This document shows positions 1 through 7,214 of a DNA stretch of 64,000 bases, piece by piece; within the stretch, counting starts at the first letter, position 1; every line of letters starts with the position of its first letter. The notes under the pieces are model-generated. The model ran no database searches. It saw only the letters and a program-made list of their open reading frames with translations, and was not told where the DNA came from. Source of the DNA: DATHCB01 sp035319765 (GTDB lineage: Archaea; Thermoproteota; Bathyarchaeia; Bathyarchaeales; SOJC01); contig DATHCB010000147.1 of NCBI GenBank assembly GCA_035319765.1, forward strand, positions 1 through 64,000, in the 5' to 3' direction. The translations under genes and the position numbers were made by a program.

Positions 1-89
1 CCGCAAATCTTTTGACGGTAATATATAGTGTCATCAGTTGTGGTTCTTTCTTCGCCGCATTTCTTACACTTGAACTCGACTATCTTCAT
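1..89 (-). CDS. Zinc-ribbon protein, 5' part only
   Basis: The frame opens with ATG at 89 and runs off the left edge. The visible 29 residues begin MKIVEFKCKKCGEERTTTDD, so a CxxC knuckle sits at residues 8-11 and a further Cys follows near residue 29, as expected if the second knuckle lies outside the window. Small zinc ribbons of this kind are common in archaeal mobile elements, but nothing seen here fixes a function. Confidence 0.5.
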   Translation of the reverse strand, partial: MKIVEFKCKKCGEERTTTDDTIYYRQKIC

Positions 90-245
90 GATAACAATTT
101 CTTGCACTTCTCCGAGTTTGATTTTATGAATTTGTAATCAAGTTTATGTTCTCGAATAGGACGAAAAACAAATACGACACGAAATAAGAACACTCGACTA
201 TCTCCAACCAGAAGCAAGACATAGAAGCGAACAATTTCTATTGGG

Positions 246-1310
246 TTATTTGACTGCTCTTGAATGGTGTTTAGGTTTCGCTGAGGAAAAAGTCGAATTC
301 ACCTGAACCCCTTCCTTTTTTGTCTCCTCATTGAACCTTGAAATAAGAGCACTTAATTTTTCGCCGTCTATGAATACAACGTTGTTTTTAAGAGCGTTGT
401 TTTCGATTTTTTCGCATATCTTTTCAATTGCATTTTCTGTGTAGCTTCCTGAAATTACTATCAAGAGTTTCGAGATTTTTTCTCGTTGTTTTGTATAAAG
501 GTCATAAAACGGGACTTTGAAAGCATCATCTATTTGCGCAATTATTTCGTCAATCTCAGAATTAGCCTTTCCTGAGATATTCCCACACTTAACTTGTGCA
601 CCCCAAAATTCGAAGTAATCAAACTCAGTCTTACGGCTAAAAACAATATCTTTCCCGAATTCCCGTTTTCCATGACTATACCTAATGTTGGAGAACCCCA
701 GCTTACGTAAAACGGGAATTACAATTAAGAGGCTAAAATCCTCTTCAACCCTTATATCTTCAAGATTCTTGAAAGGAGAGCCAATAGTTAGTTCGGCAGT
801 TCCTTCAATTTCTTTAATTAATTGTTCAGCGGATACCATCATTCCTTCAAAGGTTTGCGATTCTATTTGGGCAGAGAATGTTAGAATAATGTAATCACCA
901 TCATCTTTATAGTGCTCTAGTCTTACATCACCTATCTCTTTTTGGCGGTTTTTGATTATGTCTCTCTTGGTTTCCATGTATAGCTTATAACCGATGTCAC
1001 CATCCCAGAATTTTCGACTGCCCATATCTTCAAAAAGGATTTGTGCTTTATTGTCAGATATCTTTGAGATTTCGAAGGGAAGTGTACTTAGATGTATTAC
1101 ACCTTTTGCGTCAATTCTGTCGCACACTTCAAAAGTGACACCCTCGGGCATATCCCTGAAAGCTATATTTTTCAACAAACCTTTAGGAACAACATACGTT
1201 TCATTTTCTTCGCCAAATTTAGATTTTAACAATTCACCATTAATCATTAACTTCAGGATAGCCCCATCTTCGTCCCTCTCTACGGTAATACCTATCGCTT
1301 TCTTTTCCAT
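246..1310 (-). CDS. Mrr-like restriction endonuclease-fold protein
   Basis: A 354-residue protein when started at the ATG at 1310, which follows a GAGGTT ribosome-binding site; the frame is open 12 nt further up. Around residues 200-250 it reads LRKLGF..., then FGKDIVF and, after a short insertion, FWGAQVKCG. This is the D...QxK core of the Mrr-type PD-(D/E)XK nuclease fold. The N-terminal 190 residues are not recognised and could be a DNA-reading or regulatory domain. The C-terminal tail (LLIVISGSYTENAIEKI) fits the rest of an alpha/beta nuclease domain. No methyltransferase is adjacent, so it is more like a solitary type IV enzyme or a defence effector than part of a classical restriction-modification pair. 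Substrate is unknown. Confidence 0.6.
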   Translation of the reverse strand: MEKKAIGITVERDEDGAILKLMINGELLKSKFGEENETYVVPKGLLKNIAFRDMPEGVTFEVCDRIDAKGVIHLSTLPFEISKISDNKAQILFEDMGSRKFWDGDIGYKLYMETKRDIIKNRQKEIGDVRLEHYKDDGDYIILTFSAQIESQTFEGMMVSAEQLIKEIEGTAELTIGSPFKNLEDIRVEEDFSLLIVIPVLRKLGFSNIRYSHGKREFGKDIVFSRKTEFDYFEFWGAQVKCGNISGKANSEIDEIIAQIDDAFKVPFYDLYTKQREKISKLLIVISGSYTENAIEKICEKIENNALKNNVVFIDGEKLSALISRFNEETKKEGVQVNSTFSSAKPKHHSRAVK

Positions 1311-1437
1311 GTGTAACCTCAATGATGAGAGATTATGATTAGTTTTTCTATTCCCTTACCTTGCGTGTGAAGTAGCCCTCACCTTGGGAATTTTAATCAG
1401 ACTTTCTGTTCAGTTTGACTCTAGTACCTTCTGTACA

Positions 1438-1961
1438 TCACAAGAATACATGAGATAAGATTTCCCAGAATGTGGTGTTAGCTTTGACCCTTAGCAGAGT
1501 TCTGTCGAATCCCGTAAGTGGTGTCGATAATGGAATCCTATCATCATATTCCTGTGCTCTGTCCCATATTACGTTTCTTACGTGGTCAAAGAAGATACCT
1601 CTTAATTCCCTTCGATACTTATAGGGGGTATGCCAAGTCTGATTCTTCCAATGCCAAGAAGTGAATCCCAACCGTTTGCTATTATTACCAAATCGTTAGG
1701 TCTCATCTCATTACAGAACCACTCGAAATGGTCATACCAATTTGGTCTTCTGTTATGTAATGCTTGCTTTTGAGCATCGGTCATGTCATTCCAATTGGTA
1801 GGCACATCATCAATTAAATCAAGTCCTATTAGGCGATTGTTTCTGGCATAAACCCAATGCTCTCTTCTATCTTCCTTTGTCATGGTTCCATACGACAAGT
1901 GCATTAACCAAAAGAAGTTTCTACCCTCAAAATAGTTCTGCACTCTGATTCTTTCGCTCAT
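1438..1961 (-). pseudogene. Frameshifted conserved protein of unknown family
   Basis: Two overlapping frames belong to one protein. The upstream frame (ATG 1961, after an AGAGGT site) runs FFWLMHLSYGTMTKEDR ... DLVIIANGWDSLLGIGRI and then meets a stop at 1602. The continuation KYRRELRGIFFDHVRNVIWD is in the next frame and ends at 1438. The shift falls at a five-G run on the plus strand near 1624-1628, so one indel would rejoin about 175 residues. The WDSLLGIGRI strand and the later KYRRELRG...WDRA segment look like one compact domain; I do not recognise the family with confidence. It may be genuinely broken or a homopolymer error in the assembly. Confidence 0.5.
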
Positions 1962-1965
1962 CCCT

Positions 1966-2008
1966 AACCTCTAGGCTGTCTTTTGTCGCCGTGACGATTT
2001 AAGATTTG
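1966..2008 (-). repeat. Leader repeat R2, copy a
   Basis: About 43 bp beginning AACCTCTAGGCTGTCTTTTG on the plus strand. Read on the minus strand it ends in AGAGGTT and lies directly before the ATG at 1961. Two other copies (2645-2687, 6629-6671) also end in the ribosome-binding site of a minus-strand gene. Confidence 0.5.
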
Positions 2009-2012
2009 TTTG

Positions 2013-2411
2013 TTATGGGCTGATTCTGCTTCGAGAAACTAACTGTCCATGCTCCTTTAGGTATTCTCTTCCAAAAGTTCCTTTTCTTCTTTCTTCCTCT
2101 TCGAAAGGTCCTTCAAGTCTGTTTATTAATTCATCATACTTCTTATCTTCCTTCCATTCATTAGAGAGCCTCCAAAGTTCCGAAACTCTCTTCTCCTTTA
2201 TCGTTAGAATAATATCGAGACCAACTTGTTTTTCCCAATCTCCACCTACGATTCTGTATTGGTCTCCGCTCTCCATCCATCCGAGTTTCATCCTTTTCTT
2301 GGTCATATTTTTAACACCATTTAGAAATACTTCCCTCTCAATGCTTATGATTCTAACCACGAAAACTTTACGGTTCTCTGTACTCACCTTTTCGTTAACA
2401 TCTATGCTCAT
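2013..2411 (-). CDS. Hypothetical protein of the island, charged
   Basis: 132 residues, starting MSIDVNEKVSTENRKVFVVR. The middle is rich in short beta-strand-like stretches (QYRIVGGDWEKQVGLDIILT) followed by a Glu/Lys/Arg-rich helix, EEEERRK. No signal peptide or membrane segment. I do not recognise a family. It lies between R2 copies a and b in the accessory island, so a role in the mobile element or its cargo is likely, but nothing more specific can be read from the sequence. Confidence 0.45.
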   Translation of the reverse strand: MSIDVNEKVSTENRKVFVVRIISIEREVFLNGVKNMTKKRMKLGWMESGDQYRIVGGDWEKQVGLDIILTIKEKRVSELWRLSNEWKEDKKYDELINRLEGPFEEEERRKGTFGREYLKEHGQLVSRSRISP

Positions 2412-2537
2412 TCAGTTGTCGAAACACGAACAAGAATAGAAAGAACCAACATGATAGACATTATTCGTTTGTTTATAGAGGCATAAAGAAACGTTGTATT
2501 TTTCTTCGTTAATCTCAATCGTAACAGGGTTAATTCC

Positions 2538-2639
2538 CTAATATCCTTCTCCAAGACCACTTGTCGTAAGAAATCTTTGAATGATTATTTCGTATTCCTT
2601 CCCATCAATCGTCAAAATCGCCTTTTTTATCGTTTGCAC
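2538..2639 (-). CDS. Very small protein (33 aa) of the island
   Basis: GTG start at 2639 placed seven bases after AGAGGTT of R2 copy b, stop at 2538. The product is MQTIKKAILTIDGKEYEIII followed by QRFLTTSGLGEGY. The regular alternation of hydrophobic and polar residues suggests a beta-hairpin. It could be a short standalone protein or the remnant of a longer gene. Support is the well-placed ribosome-binding site shared with two other genes. Confidence 0.4.
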   Translation of the reverse strand: MQTIKKAILTIDGKEYEIIIQRFLTTSGLGEGY

Positions 2640-2644
2640 CTTTG

Positions 2645-2687
2645 AACCTCTAGTTTGTCTTTTGTTGCCGTGCAAATAAAAGATTTT
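2645..2687 (-). repeat. Leader repeat R2, copy b
   Basis: Begins AACCTCTAGTTTGTCTTTTG on the plus strand and matches copy a at most positions, including GCCGTG and the final AAGATTT. It precedes the 33-residue minus-strand frame starting at 2639. Confidence 0.5.
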
Positions 2688-2746
2688 ACGAAATGTGTAT
2701 AGCGAACTTGCATGGCATTGATAGTCAAGATAAGGAGTGGGGAAAA

Positions 2747-3268
2747 ATGGAAAAGAAAATAATTATTCTTTTTGGTGTATCCTTAATTGCTCTGATTCTG
2801 TCGCTTTTTGCCGTTGTTCTAGTCTTGAATTCTGGCATAAACCAGATGACGAACCCAAATCCTAAGATACCGTTAAGCATTTTGAGTTTTTACGTTGCCA
2901 TATGGACTTCTAATCACGTAAACTATAACGGAGACTTGGATACAATCAGCATCATTCTACCGTCAAAATACCTGAATTCTTGTCTCTTCAACTGCGAACT
3001 TGTTGTAAGGTGGCTCACTACTAGCGGAGTTTGGAAATCCTCAAGTGAGGAGATGGGATTTTTGTATCCTGCAATAGCATCATTCGCTACGCCTTATGAA
3101 GTCACTAATTTCCCGTGGTATGGTTTAGTCAACTTCAACGTTTCAACCCTTCGCTTGCCACAAGTCAACTACATCGCACCCGTCACGTACTACGGAAAGT
3201 GGTTCCAAAGTGTTCAAAACGTGTCTCAATGCCTCAACATAGACGCTTATGGATACGCCAAACCTTAG
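2747..3268 (+). CDS. Membrane-anchored exported protein
   Basis: Start chosen at the ATG at 2747, which follows GGAGTGGGGAAAA; an upstream in-frame ATG at 2693 lacks such a site. The product (173 aa) has a Lys-rich start, one strong membrane segment at residues 5-28 (IIILFGVSLIALILSLFAVV), and about 140 residues rich in Ser, Thr, Asn and aromatic residues that would lie outside the cell. Two Cys at about residues 78 and 82 may pair. No family recognised. It is one of the few plus-strand genes in the island. Confidence 0.5.
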   Translation: MEKKIIILFGVSLIALILSLFAVVLVLNSGINQMTNPNPKIPLSILSFYVAIWTSNHVNYNGDLDTISIILPSKYLNSCLFNCELVVRWLTTSGVWKSSSEEMGFLYPAIASFATPYEVTNFPWYGLVNFNVSTLRLPQVNYIAPVTYYGKWFQSVQNVSQCLNIDAYGYAKP

Positions 3269-3296
3269 TTGCATTTCTCTCCTCAAACCCCTCTTT

Positions 3297-3319
3297 CTGC
3301 ACTCAAACTTTTTTCGTGA
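3297..3319. repeat. Intergenic repeat R1, copy a
   Basis: CTGCACTCAAACTTTTTTCG. Related copies lie at 4323, 4697-4762 (an inverted pair), 5284 and 6936. This copy is 29 bp after the stop of the exported protein. Confidence 0.55.
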
Positions 3320-3428
3320 ATGATTAGTTTCTTTGCTGTTTCTTCATTTCGACTGCGGCTTTCTGTGTAGCATAGCTTAGGCTTTGCGCTAATGTTACAT
3401 TATATAAACTAGGTAATACATTAGCGAA

Positions 3429-4247
3429 ATGGTGGCGTCAGGACTGAGCAAAATATCCGATGAATACGACTATATCGAGCCTTCGGAAGCAAAAACACTC
3501 TTAGATGCAATAGAAACGCAACTGAATAATAGTTTTCAAGCGATACGAAATCTCAAATATAACCCTAACACAAAGGGTTATGACTATGAAGGTATTTTGA
3601 AAAAATTCTTTGAAGACTATTTAGGCAATGCCTTCGAATTTCTGACCAGAGTTGGGGTAATTGACAACGAGTTAAAAATGAATTCCACTCTTATATCAGG
3701 AGAAAATGAGTTTGACGTTGTGGCGATACACAAGAACGCAGTTCCGAAAATCGTAATCAATCGCTTTGTACCTTTTGATTCGGTTGCTTTCATAACAGAA
3801 GTGAAACAGACACTCACGGTAGAGAATCTTGAATCTGACTTGATAAAACTTGGGAAATTGAGCCTATTGAAGGTGTCCGATAGAAGCCAAATCGGTAATC
3901 TACCTAGTAATTTTAATATTGAAAAGATGAGAAGACCGTTACGACTTCTCTTTTATTACGAACAAAAAGCAGACTTTGAAAAGGTAAAACGCTTACTAGA
4001 AGTTGACTACAAGGAATCGTGGGATTTATTTGTAGTTCTCACGCAACACCTAGTCATTTGCAATACGACTATGCCCCTAATAACCAACGTTATGAATCGA
4101 AATGCCCCAATGATGGATTACGGTTATCCTTTACTCAAAGGAATGTTCTTTGCTTGTATCTCGACAGGCGGCGTCTTCGTTGACAGTTGGTTAGTTTTCT
4201 GGAATCTCTTTCGTTCAATCGCGCCGCGTCCTCAAGAAGCCAAATAG
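3429..4247 (+). CDS. DUF6602-type nuclease-like protein
   Basis: 272 residues. Residues about 50-130 carry the features of DUF6602: YDYEGILKKFFEDYL, then ENEFDVVAIHKNA, then FDSVAFITEVKQTL. The D...ExK arrangement (FDVV, then ITEVKQ) is that of a PD-(D/E)XK nuclease core, and proteins of this type often occur in defence islands. The C-terminal half has LLFYYEQK and further alpha/beta elements completing the domain. The gene points away from the minus-strand block and follows an AT-rich upstream stretch (ATTATATAAACTAGG near 3400) that could hold its promoter. No partner gene on the same strand, so it probably acts alone. Confidence 0.6.
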   Translation: MVASGLSKISDEYDYIEPSEAKTLLDAIETQLNNSFQAIRNLKYNPNTKGYDYEGILKKFFEDYLGNAFEFLTRVGVIDNELKMNSTLISGENEFDVVAIHKNAVPKIVINRFVPFDSVAFITEVKQTLTVENLESDLIKLGKLSLLKVSDRSQIGNLPSNFNIEKMRRPLRLLFYYEQKADFEKVKRLLEVDYKESWDLFVVLTQHLVICNTTMPLITNVMNRNAPMMDYGYPLLKGMFFACISTGGVFVDSWLVFWNLFRSIAPRPQEAK

Positions 4248-4322
4248 GGCAATTGTCACGACAAGACAACAAACTATAGAAGACCACAGAAGAAGAGATT
4301 TTTCAACCGCGTTTCGCTCTCT

Positions 4323-4345
4323 CTGCACTCAAACCTTTTTCCTAA
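4323..4345. repeat. Intergenic repeat R1, copy b
   Basis: CTGCACTCAAACCTTTTTCC. It overlaps the stop codon of the minus-strand membrane protein ending at 4329. Confidence 0.55.
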
Positions 4346-4556
4346 ACGCCAAATCTCTGTTTGTTAAGTACAAAAGAGCCAATATCAGAAAGAAGATAAC
4401 AATTTGAATTATTACTGACAATGGGTCAATCAGCCAAGCAGTCAAAATATCAAACGGAAAAGGAATCAATCCCCAAGCCCAATCGACAAGTGATACTGAA
4501 AGAAGGTCAACAAGACTTCCAGTTATAAACCAAACAGTAAGCAAAGACAAGACCAA
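4329..4556 (-). CDS. Small membrane protein
   Basis: About 75 residues from a TTG at 4556, with two hydrophobic stretches (VLSLLTVWFITGSLVDLLSV and IIQIVIFFLILALLYL) and a basic tail, RDLAFRKKV. The frame stays open upstream to about 4650 (…IETALERLWHDIKKKLAPYY…), where a GGAG lies just before an ATT codon, so the true start may be an unusual one further up. Function unknown. Confidence 0.4.
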   Translation of the reverse strand: MVLSLLTVWFITGSLVDLLSVSLVDWAWGLIPFPFDILTAWLIDPLSVIIQIVIFFLILALLYLTNRDLAFRKKV

Positions 4557-4696
4557 AAGTATGAAATCTGAAAGAAGCCATATGCGATAATATGGTGCCA
4601 GTTTCTTCTTAATGTCGTGCCAGAGCCTTTCTAATGCCGTCTCAATTTTCTCCTAAATCTTTTGACCGTGAATGCTATGGTTACTTTTAAAGTTTG

Positions 4697-4762
4697 TTTT
4701 GAGTGCGGAGACGGAGAGAGGAGAAACGAGAAAAACGATAAGAGGTTCTCCGCACTCAAACC
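4697..4762. repeat. R1 copies c, inverted pair
   Basis: GAGTGCGGAGA (4701-4711) and TCTCCGCACTC (4747-4757) are perfect inverted repeats; the flanking bases extend each towards the R1 consensus. The 35-bp spacer is purine-rich. The pair lies just downstream of the stop of the HEPN-type gene (4768), where it could form a hairpin in the transcript. Confidence 0.55.
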
Positions 4763-4767
4763 TTTTG

Positions 4768-5289
4768 TTAAAGTCTCCTCTTAATGCCTTCAGGTCTATT
4801 GGGTTTTGGCACGTTCTTGTTTCCTATGTCACCCGTCCCTTCGTCAACCCAAACATCGAATCCTCTATTCACCACGATTTGAGAAGCCCTATTTGCAAGT
4901 TCCATTAGGCGTCTTTTTTCCTCTTCAGGCATTGCTGAGGGATGATAGAACAAGAAGAAATTCCCGTGAAATAGTTTGTTTCGTTCCTCACTAAATTTCT
5001 GTATTGTCTCTTTATCATTTTTGCTAAGTCTACCCCTAGACTTCAGAAGTTCCAACTTGGCTGGGAAGCTATGGTCTAGAACAAAGTCAATACGTGGCTT
5101 GTCTTTTAGGAGATAAGGCAACTCAAACTCTTGAAGAATCATTTGGTTTATGTAGTTCTCGACCGATTGCCAACCAAGTATCATACATTCTGCAAACTTC
5201 TTCTTCCTAATATAGAATGCCATCCAACTTTTGTCAACGGCTTCGTTCGGTAGTTCATCACTCAAGTCTTTCTTTCTCCTTTTCTGCAC
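4768..5289 (-). CDS. HEPN-type protein, possible RNase
   Basis: 173 residues from a GTG at 5289. Mostly helical. Residues about 113-123 read FSEERNKLFHGN, which contains RNKLFH, the RxxxxH catalytic motif of HEPN RNases. The earlier helix FAECMILGWQSVENYINQMI matches the first long helix of that fold. HEPN proteins often act as toxins or abortive-infection effectors, usually with a nucleotidyltransferase antitoxin; no such partner is adjacent here, though a small membrane protein follows upstream. The first codons overlap a degenerate R1 copy (5284-5295). Confidence 0.55.
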   Translation of the reverse strand: MQKRRKKDLSDELPNEAVDKSWMAFYIRKKKFAECMILGWQSVENYINQMILQEFELPYLLKDKPRIDFVLDHSFPAKLELLKSRGRLSKNDKETIQKFSEERNKLFHGNFFLFYHPSAMPEEEKRRLMELANRASQIVVNRGFDVWVDEGTGDIGNKNVPKPNRPEGIKRRL

Positions 5290-5309
5290 TCGGACATCTT
5301 TCGTTATTT

Positions 5310-5573
5310 CTACTTTCTCCGAATAACAACAAATGCGTATGCAAATAGGAAGAATCCCATTATAATGCCACCCCAGAATTTTACGCTATGACCTAAAACC
5401 CCTAGATTGGGAAAAGTTTCGCCTATTCCATCATAAAGAACTTGGAACATAAAGGCTACTCCAATGCCCCAAACTGCCCAAAAATAGTTTTCTTTCGTCT
5501 CTTCTTTTTTCTCTTTTTCGGATTCTCTTTCCGTTGAGATGTGTATTCCCTTTGTGTCTATGTCTACTTTCAT
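5310..5573 (-). CDS. Small two-helix membrane protein
   Basis: 87 residues: a charged N-terminus (RESEKEKKEETKEN) and two membrane segments, YFWAVWGIGVAFMFQVLY and FWGGIIMGFFLFAYAFVVI, ending RRK. It is 20 bp upstream of the HEPN-type gene on the same strand and could be co-transcribed with it. A membrane partner for a toxin is possible, but this is inference from position only. Confidence 0.45.
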   Translation of the reverse strand: MKVDIDTKGIHISTERESEKEKKEETKENYFWAVWGIGVAFMFQVLYDGIGETFPNLGVLGHSVKFWGGIIMGFFLFAYAFVVIRRK

Positions 5574-5645
5574 AATTTCAATTAGGCGTTCGATTTGATA
5601 TTTTACGCTTTAGTTTTGCGTATGGTGATAGAAAAAATCAAGGTC

Positions 5646-6623
5646 CTAGCTAACGGTTGCCATCTCTTCCTCTATTGCGTGGATAATCACAGACATTGGA
5701 GCTATGTTCTGGGGTCTGTCCTTGTCCCAGTTGCGGTCTCCTTTACATATTCTAATTGCGGTTTCATAGGTGGTTTTGGCTTCAGCACTTTTCCCAAGCT
5801 GGCGGCAAATCCTCGCGAACATCAGAAAGTGGTCATAATGACACTTGTCAAACTCCGAAAGGAGCTTGCATAGCTTATATGCATTTTCGAACTGATTTCG
5901 GAGAGCTTCATCGATGACCAAATAATCGAATCCAAACCTTATCGTTCCTCTAATATTCTCCCTTGCAACGTCAGATAACCTTAGAGCGGGAACATAACCA
6001 AAAGCGGGTGACCCATAGCCTTGCTTGACAAACATAGGGATTCCCTTGATTGCGTTGAGGCGAATCGTATCTCCTCGAATTTTCCTCTTAAACTCGGAAT
6101 TGTTGTTGGGGTCTTTTTCCAAGACATTAGACCGAGAAACGACAACATTTATGGTCTTACTCTTGGTTAAAAGCATGGATTGCCAGTTTTCCCGATTGTC
6201 CTCAACAGAAGCCCAATAGAAAGAACCACTTGCTTTTTCACAAACGATAATATATACTGGAAATGGTTGTTCCAACCAAAGCCTTACCGTTTCTTTATCA
6301 ATATACTCGCTCCAAGATTCCTCAAATTTATCAGATGTTTTAGCTTGCACCCAAAAGAAAATCCCAGAAGGGCAACCATCATCTAACAACTCACAAAAGA
6401 AATCAATGCCAACGTCATACTCTGGCTGTGCATAGTTAGCAAAAGAAGACAGAATTGAGGCTATTTCAAGCTGTCCACTTCTTCCTAACCTTGCAAATTT
6501 TGGGATTTGTAGCTTTTTCGCTGTCCTAATTTTCTTTAGGTTCTTAGGTTGTATCGGGTTCAATCCGTGAAAGTTTTTTATTATCTTTCTTTGAGGTTTT
6601 TCTCGATACTTTTTCTTACTCAT
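5646..6623 (-). CDS. DUF4365 nuclease-like protein with C-terminal TPR-like helices
   Basis: 325 residues. Residues about 45-150 fit DUF4365: RLGRSGQLEIASIL, then YDVGIDFFCELL, then GIFFWVQAKTS, giving the D...QxK pattern of a PD-(D/E)XK core, followed by PFPVYIIVCEKASGSFYW. The last 100 residues are helical repeats (ALRNQFENAYKLCKLLSEF, AKTTYETAIRICKG) resembling TPRs. The N-terminus is basic. The ATG at 6623 overlaps the stop of the upstream membrane protein gene (ATGA), so the two are translationally coupled. Known DUF4365 proteins are common in defence islands; the target is unknown. Confidence 0.6.
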   Translation of the reverse strand: MSKKKYREKPQRKIIKNFHGLNPIQPKNLKKIRTAKKLQIPKFARLGRSGQLEIASILSSFANYAQPEYDVGIDFFCELLDDGCPSGIFFWVQAKTSDKFEESWSEYIDKETVRLWLEQPFPVYIIVCEKASGSFYWASVEDNRENWQSMLLTKSKTINVVVSRSNVLEKDPNNNSEFKRKIRGDTIRLNAIKGIPMFVKQGYGSPAFGYVPALRLSDVARENIRGTIRFGFDYLVIDEALRNQFENAYKLCKLLSEFDKCHYDHFLMFARICRQLGKSAEAKTTYETAIRICKGDRNWDKDRPQNIAPMSVIIHAIEEEMATVS

Positions 6624-6883
6624 TTTTGAACCTCTGGCTTGTTATCTGTTGTCGTTTCGATTTGAGATTTCGGTTGTTCTGGAAGAGGCTTTTCAACTTT
6701 GAAATAGCCGAAGACAGCGAAGAGTACGAACAAGAGTATGAAGGCAACAATCGCGGCTATTATTGCCGCATTCTGTTGTCTAAATTCTCCCAAATTGTTG
6801 TAGAAAATTGCCTCGTAAACTCCCTGAGCAACCACGGCAAGAAGCACTCCAAGAGCAAGACTTCTTGTGTCTAATTTTGTCAT
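6620..6883 (-). CDS. Small membrane protein coupled to the DUF4365 gene
   Basis: 87 residues with a weak hydrophobic segment near the start (LALGVLLAVVAQGVYEAIFY), a strong one at about 40-62 (IIAAIVAFILLFVLFAVFGYF) and a polar Pro/Thr tail. Its stop overlaps the start of the DUF4365 gene by four bases. The 3' end of the gene contains R2 copy c, so its last 15 codons double as the leader of the next gene. Confidence 0.45.
   Translation of the reverse strand: MTKLDTRSLALGVLLAVVAQGVYEAIFYNNLGEFRQQNAAIIAAIVAFILLFVLFAVFGYFKVEKPLPEQPKSQIETTTDNKPEVQK
6629..6671 (-). repeat. Leader repeat R2, copy c
   Basis: Starts AACCTCTGGCTTGTTATCTG on the plus strand. It is the most diverged copy and lies inside the coding region of the small membrane protein, directly before the ATG at 6623. 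Confidence 0.4.
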
Positions 6884-6935
6884 AATAGTGCCTCGTGTTG
6901 AGGCTTTTCGATAGTCATAAATGCGTTTCGGTTCT

Positions 6936-6959
6936 CTGCACTCAAACCTTTTTTCGAAG
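6936..6959. repeat. Intergenic repeat R1, copy e
   Basis: CTGCACTCAAACCTTTTTTC. It lies 53 bp upstream of the membrane protein gene starting at 6883. The surrounding gap (6884-7099) holds nothing else I can support. Confidence 0.55.
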
Positions 6960-7099
6960 TCTAAGTTTTCCTTTTGTTTCTTTTTGTTCTTTACGCTTAA
7001 TAGAACATATCTAGTCTTAGTTTTAGAATTGGAGTCTCTAAGTGAAAAAGGGATTGTTAAAGCGACACCTATAATCCCAAAGAAAAAAGAAAAAGGGAC

Positions 7100-7210
7100 T
7101 TAGCGATTCGCTATTTGCTCAAGTTGCATAGACTGATTGTCGAGTTTTCGGTTCATCTCTTTTAGCTCGGCGAGAATTGCTTTCAAGATTTCGACTTCTT
7201 CAGATGTCAA
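7100..7210 (-). CDS. Very small coiled-coil protein (36 aa) after the integrase
   Basis: TTG start at 7210, five bases after the stop of the integrase; the GGAAGTGA that ends the integrase also serves as ribosome-binding site. Product MTSEEVEILKAILAELKEMN followed by RKLDNQSMQLEQIANR: a single amphipathic helix with heptad-like Leu/Ile spacing. Small helical proteins cotranscribed with recombinases can be directionality or regulatory factors, but that is a guess here. Confidence 0.4.
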   Translation of the reverse strand: MTSEEVEILKAILAELKEMNRKLDNQSMQLEQIANR

Positions 7211-7214
7211 GGTT

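Noticed and set aside
3297..6959. R1 repeats as a CRISPR array
   Set aside because: Copies are imperfect, in both orientations, and separated by whole genes.
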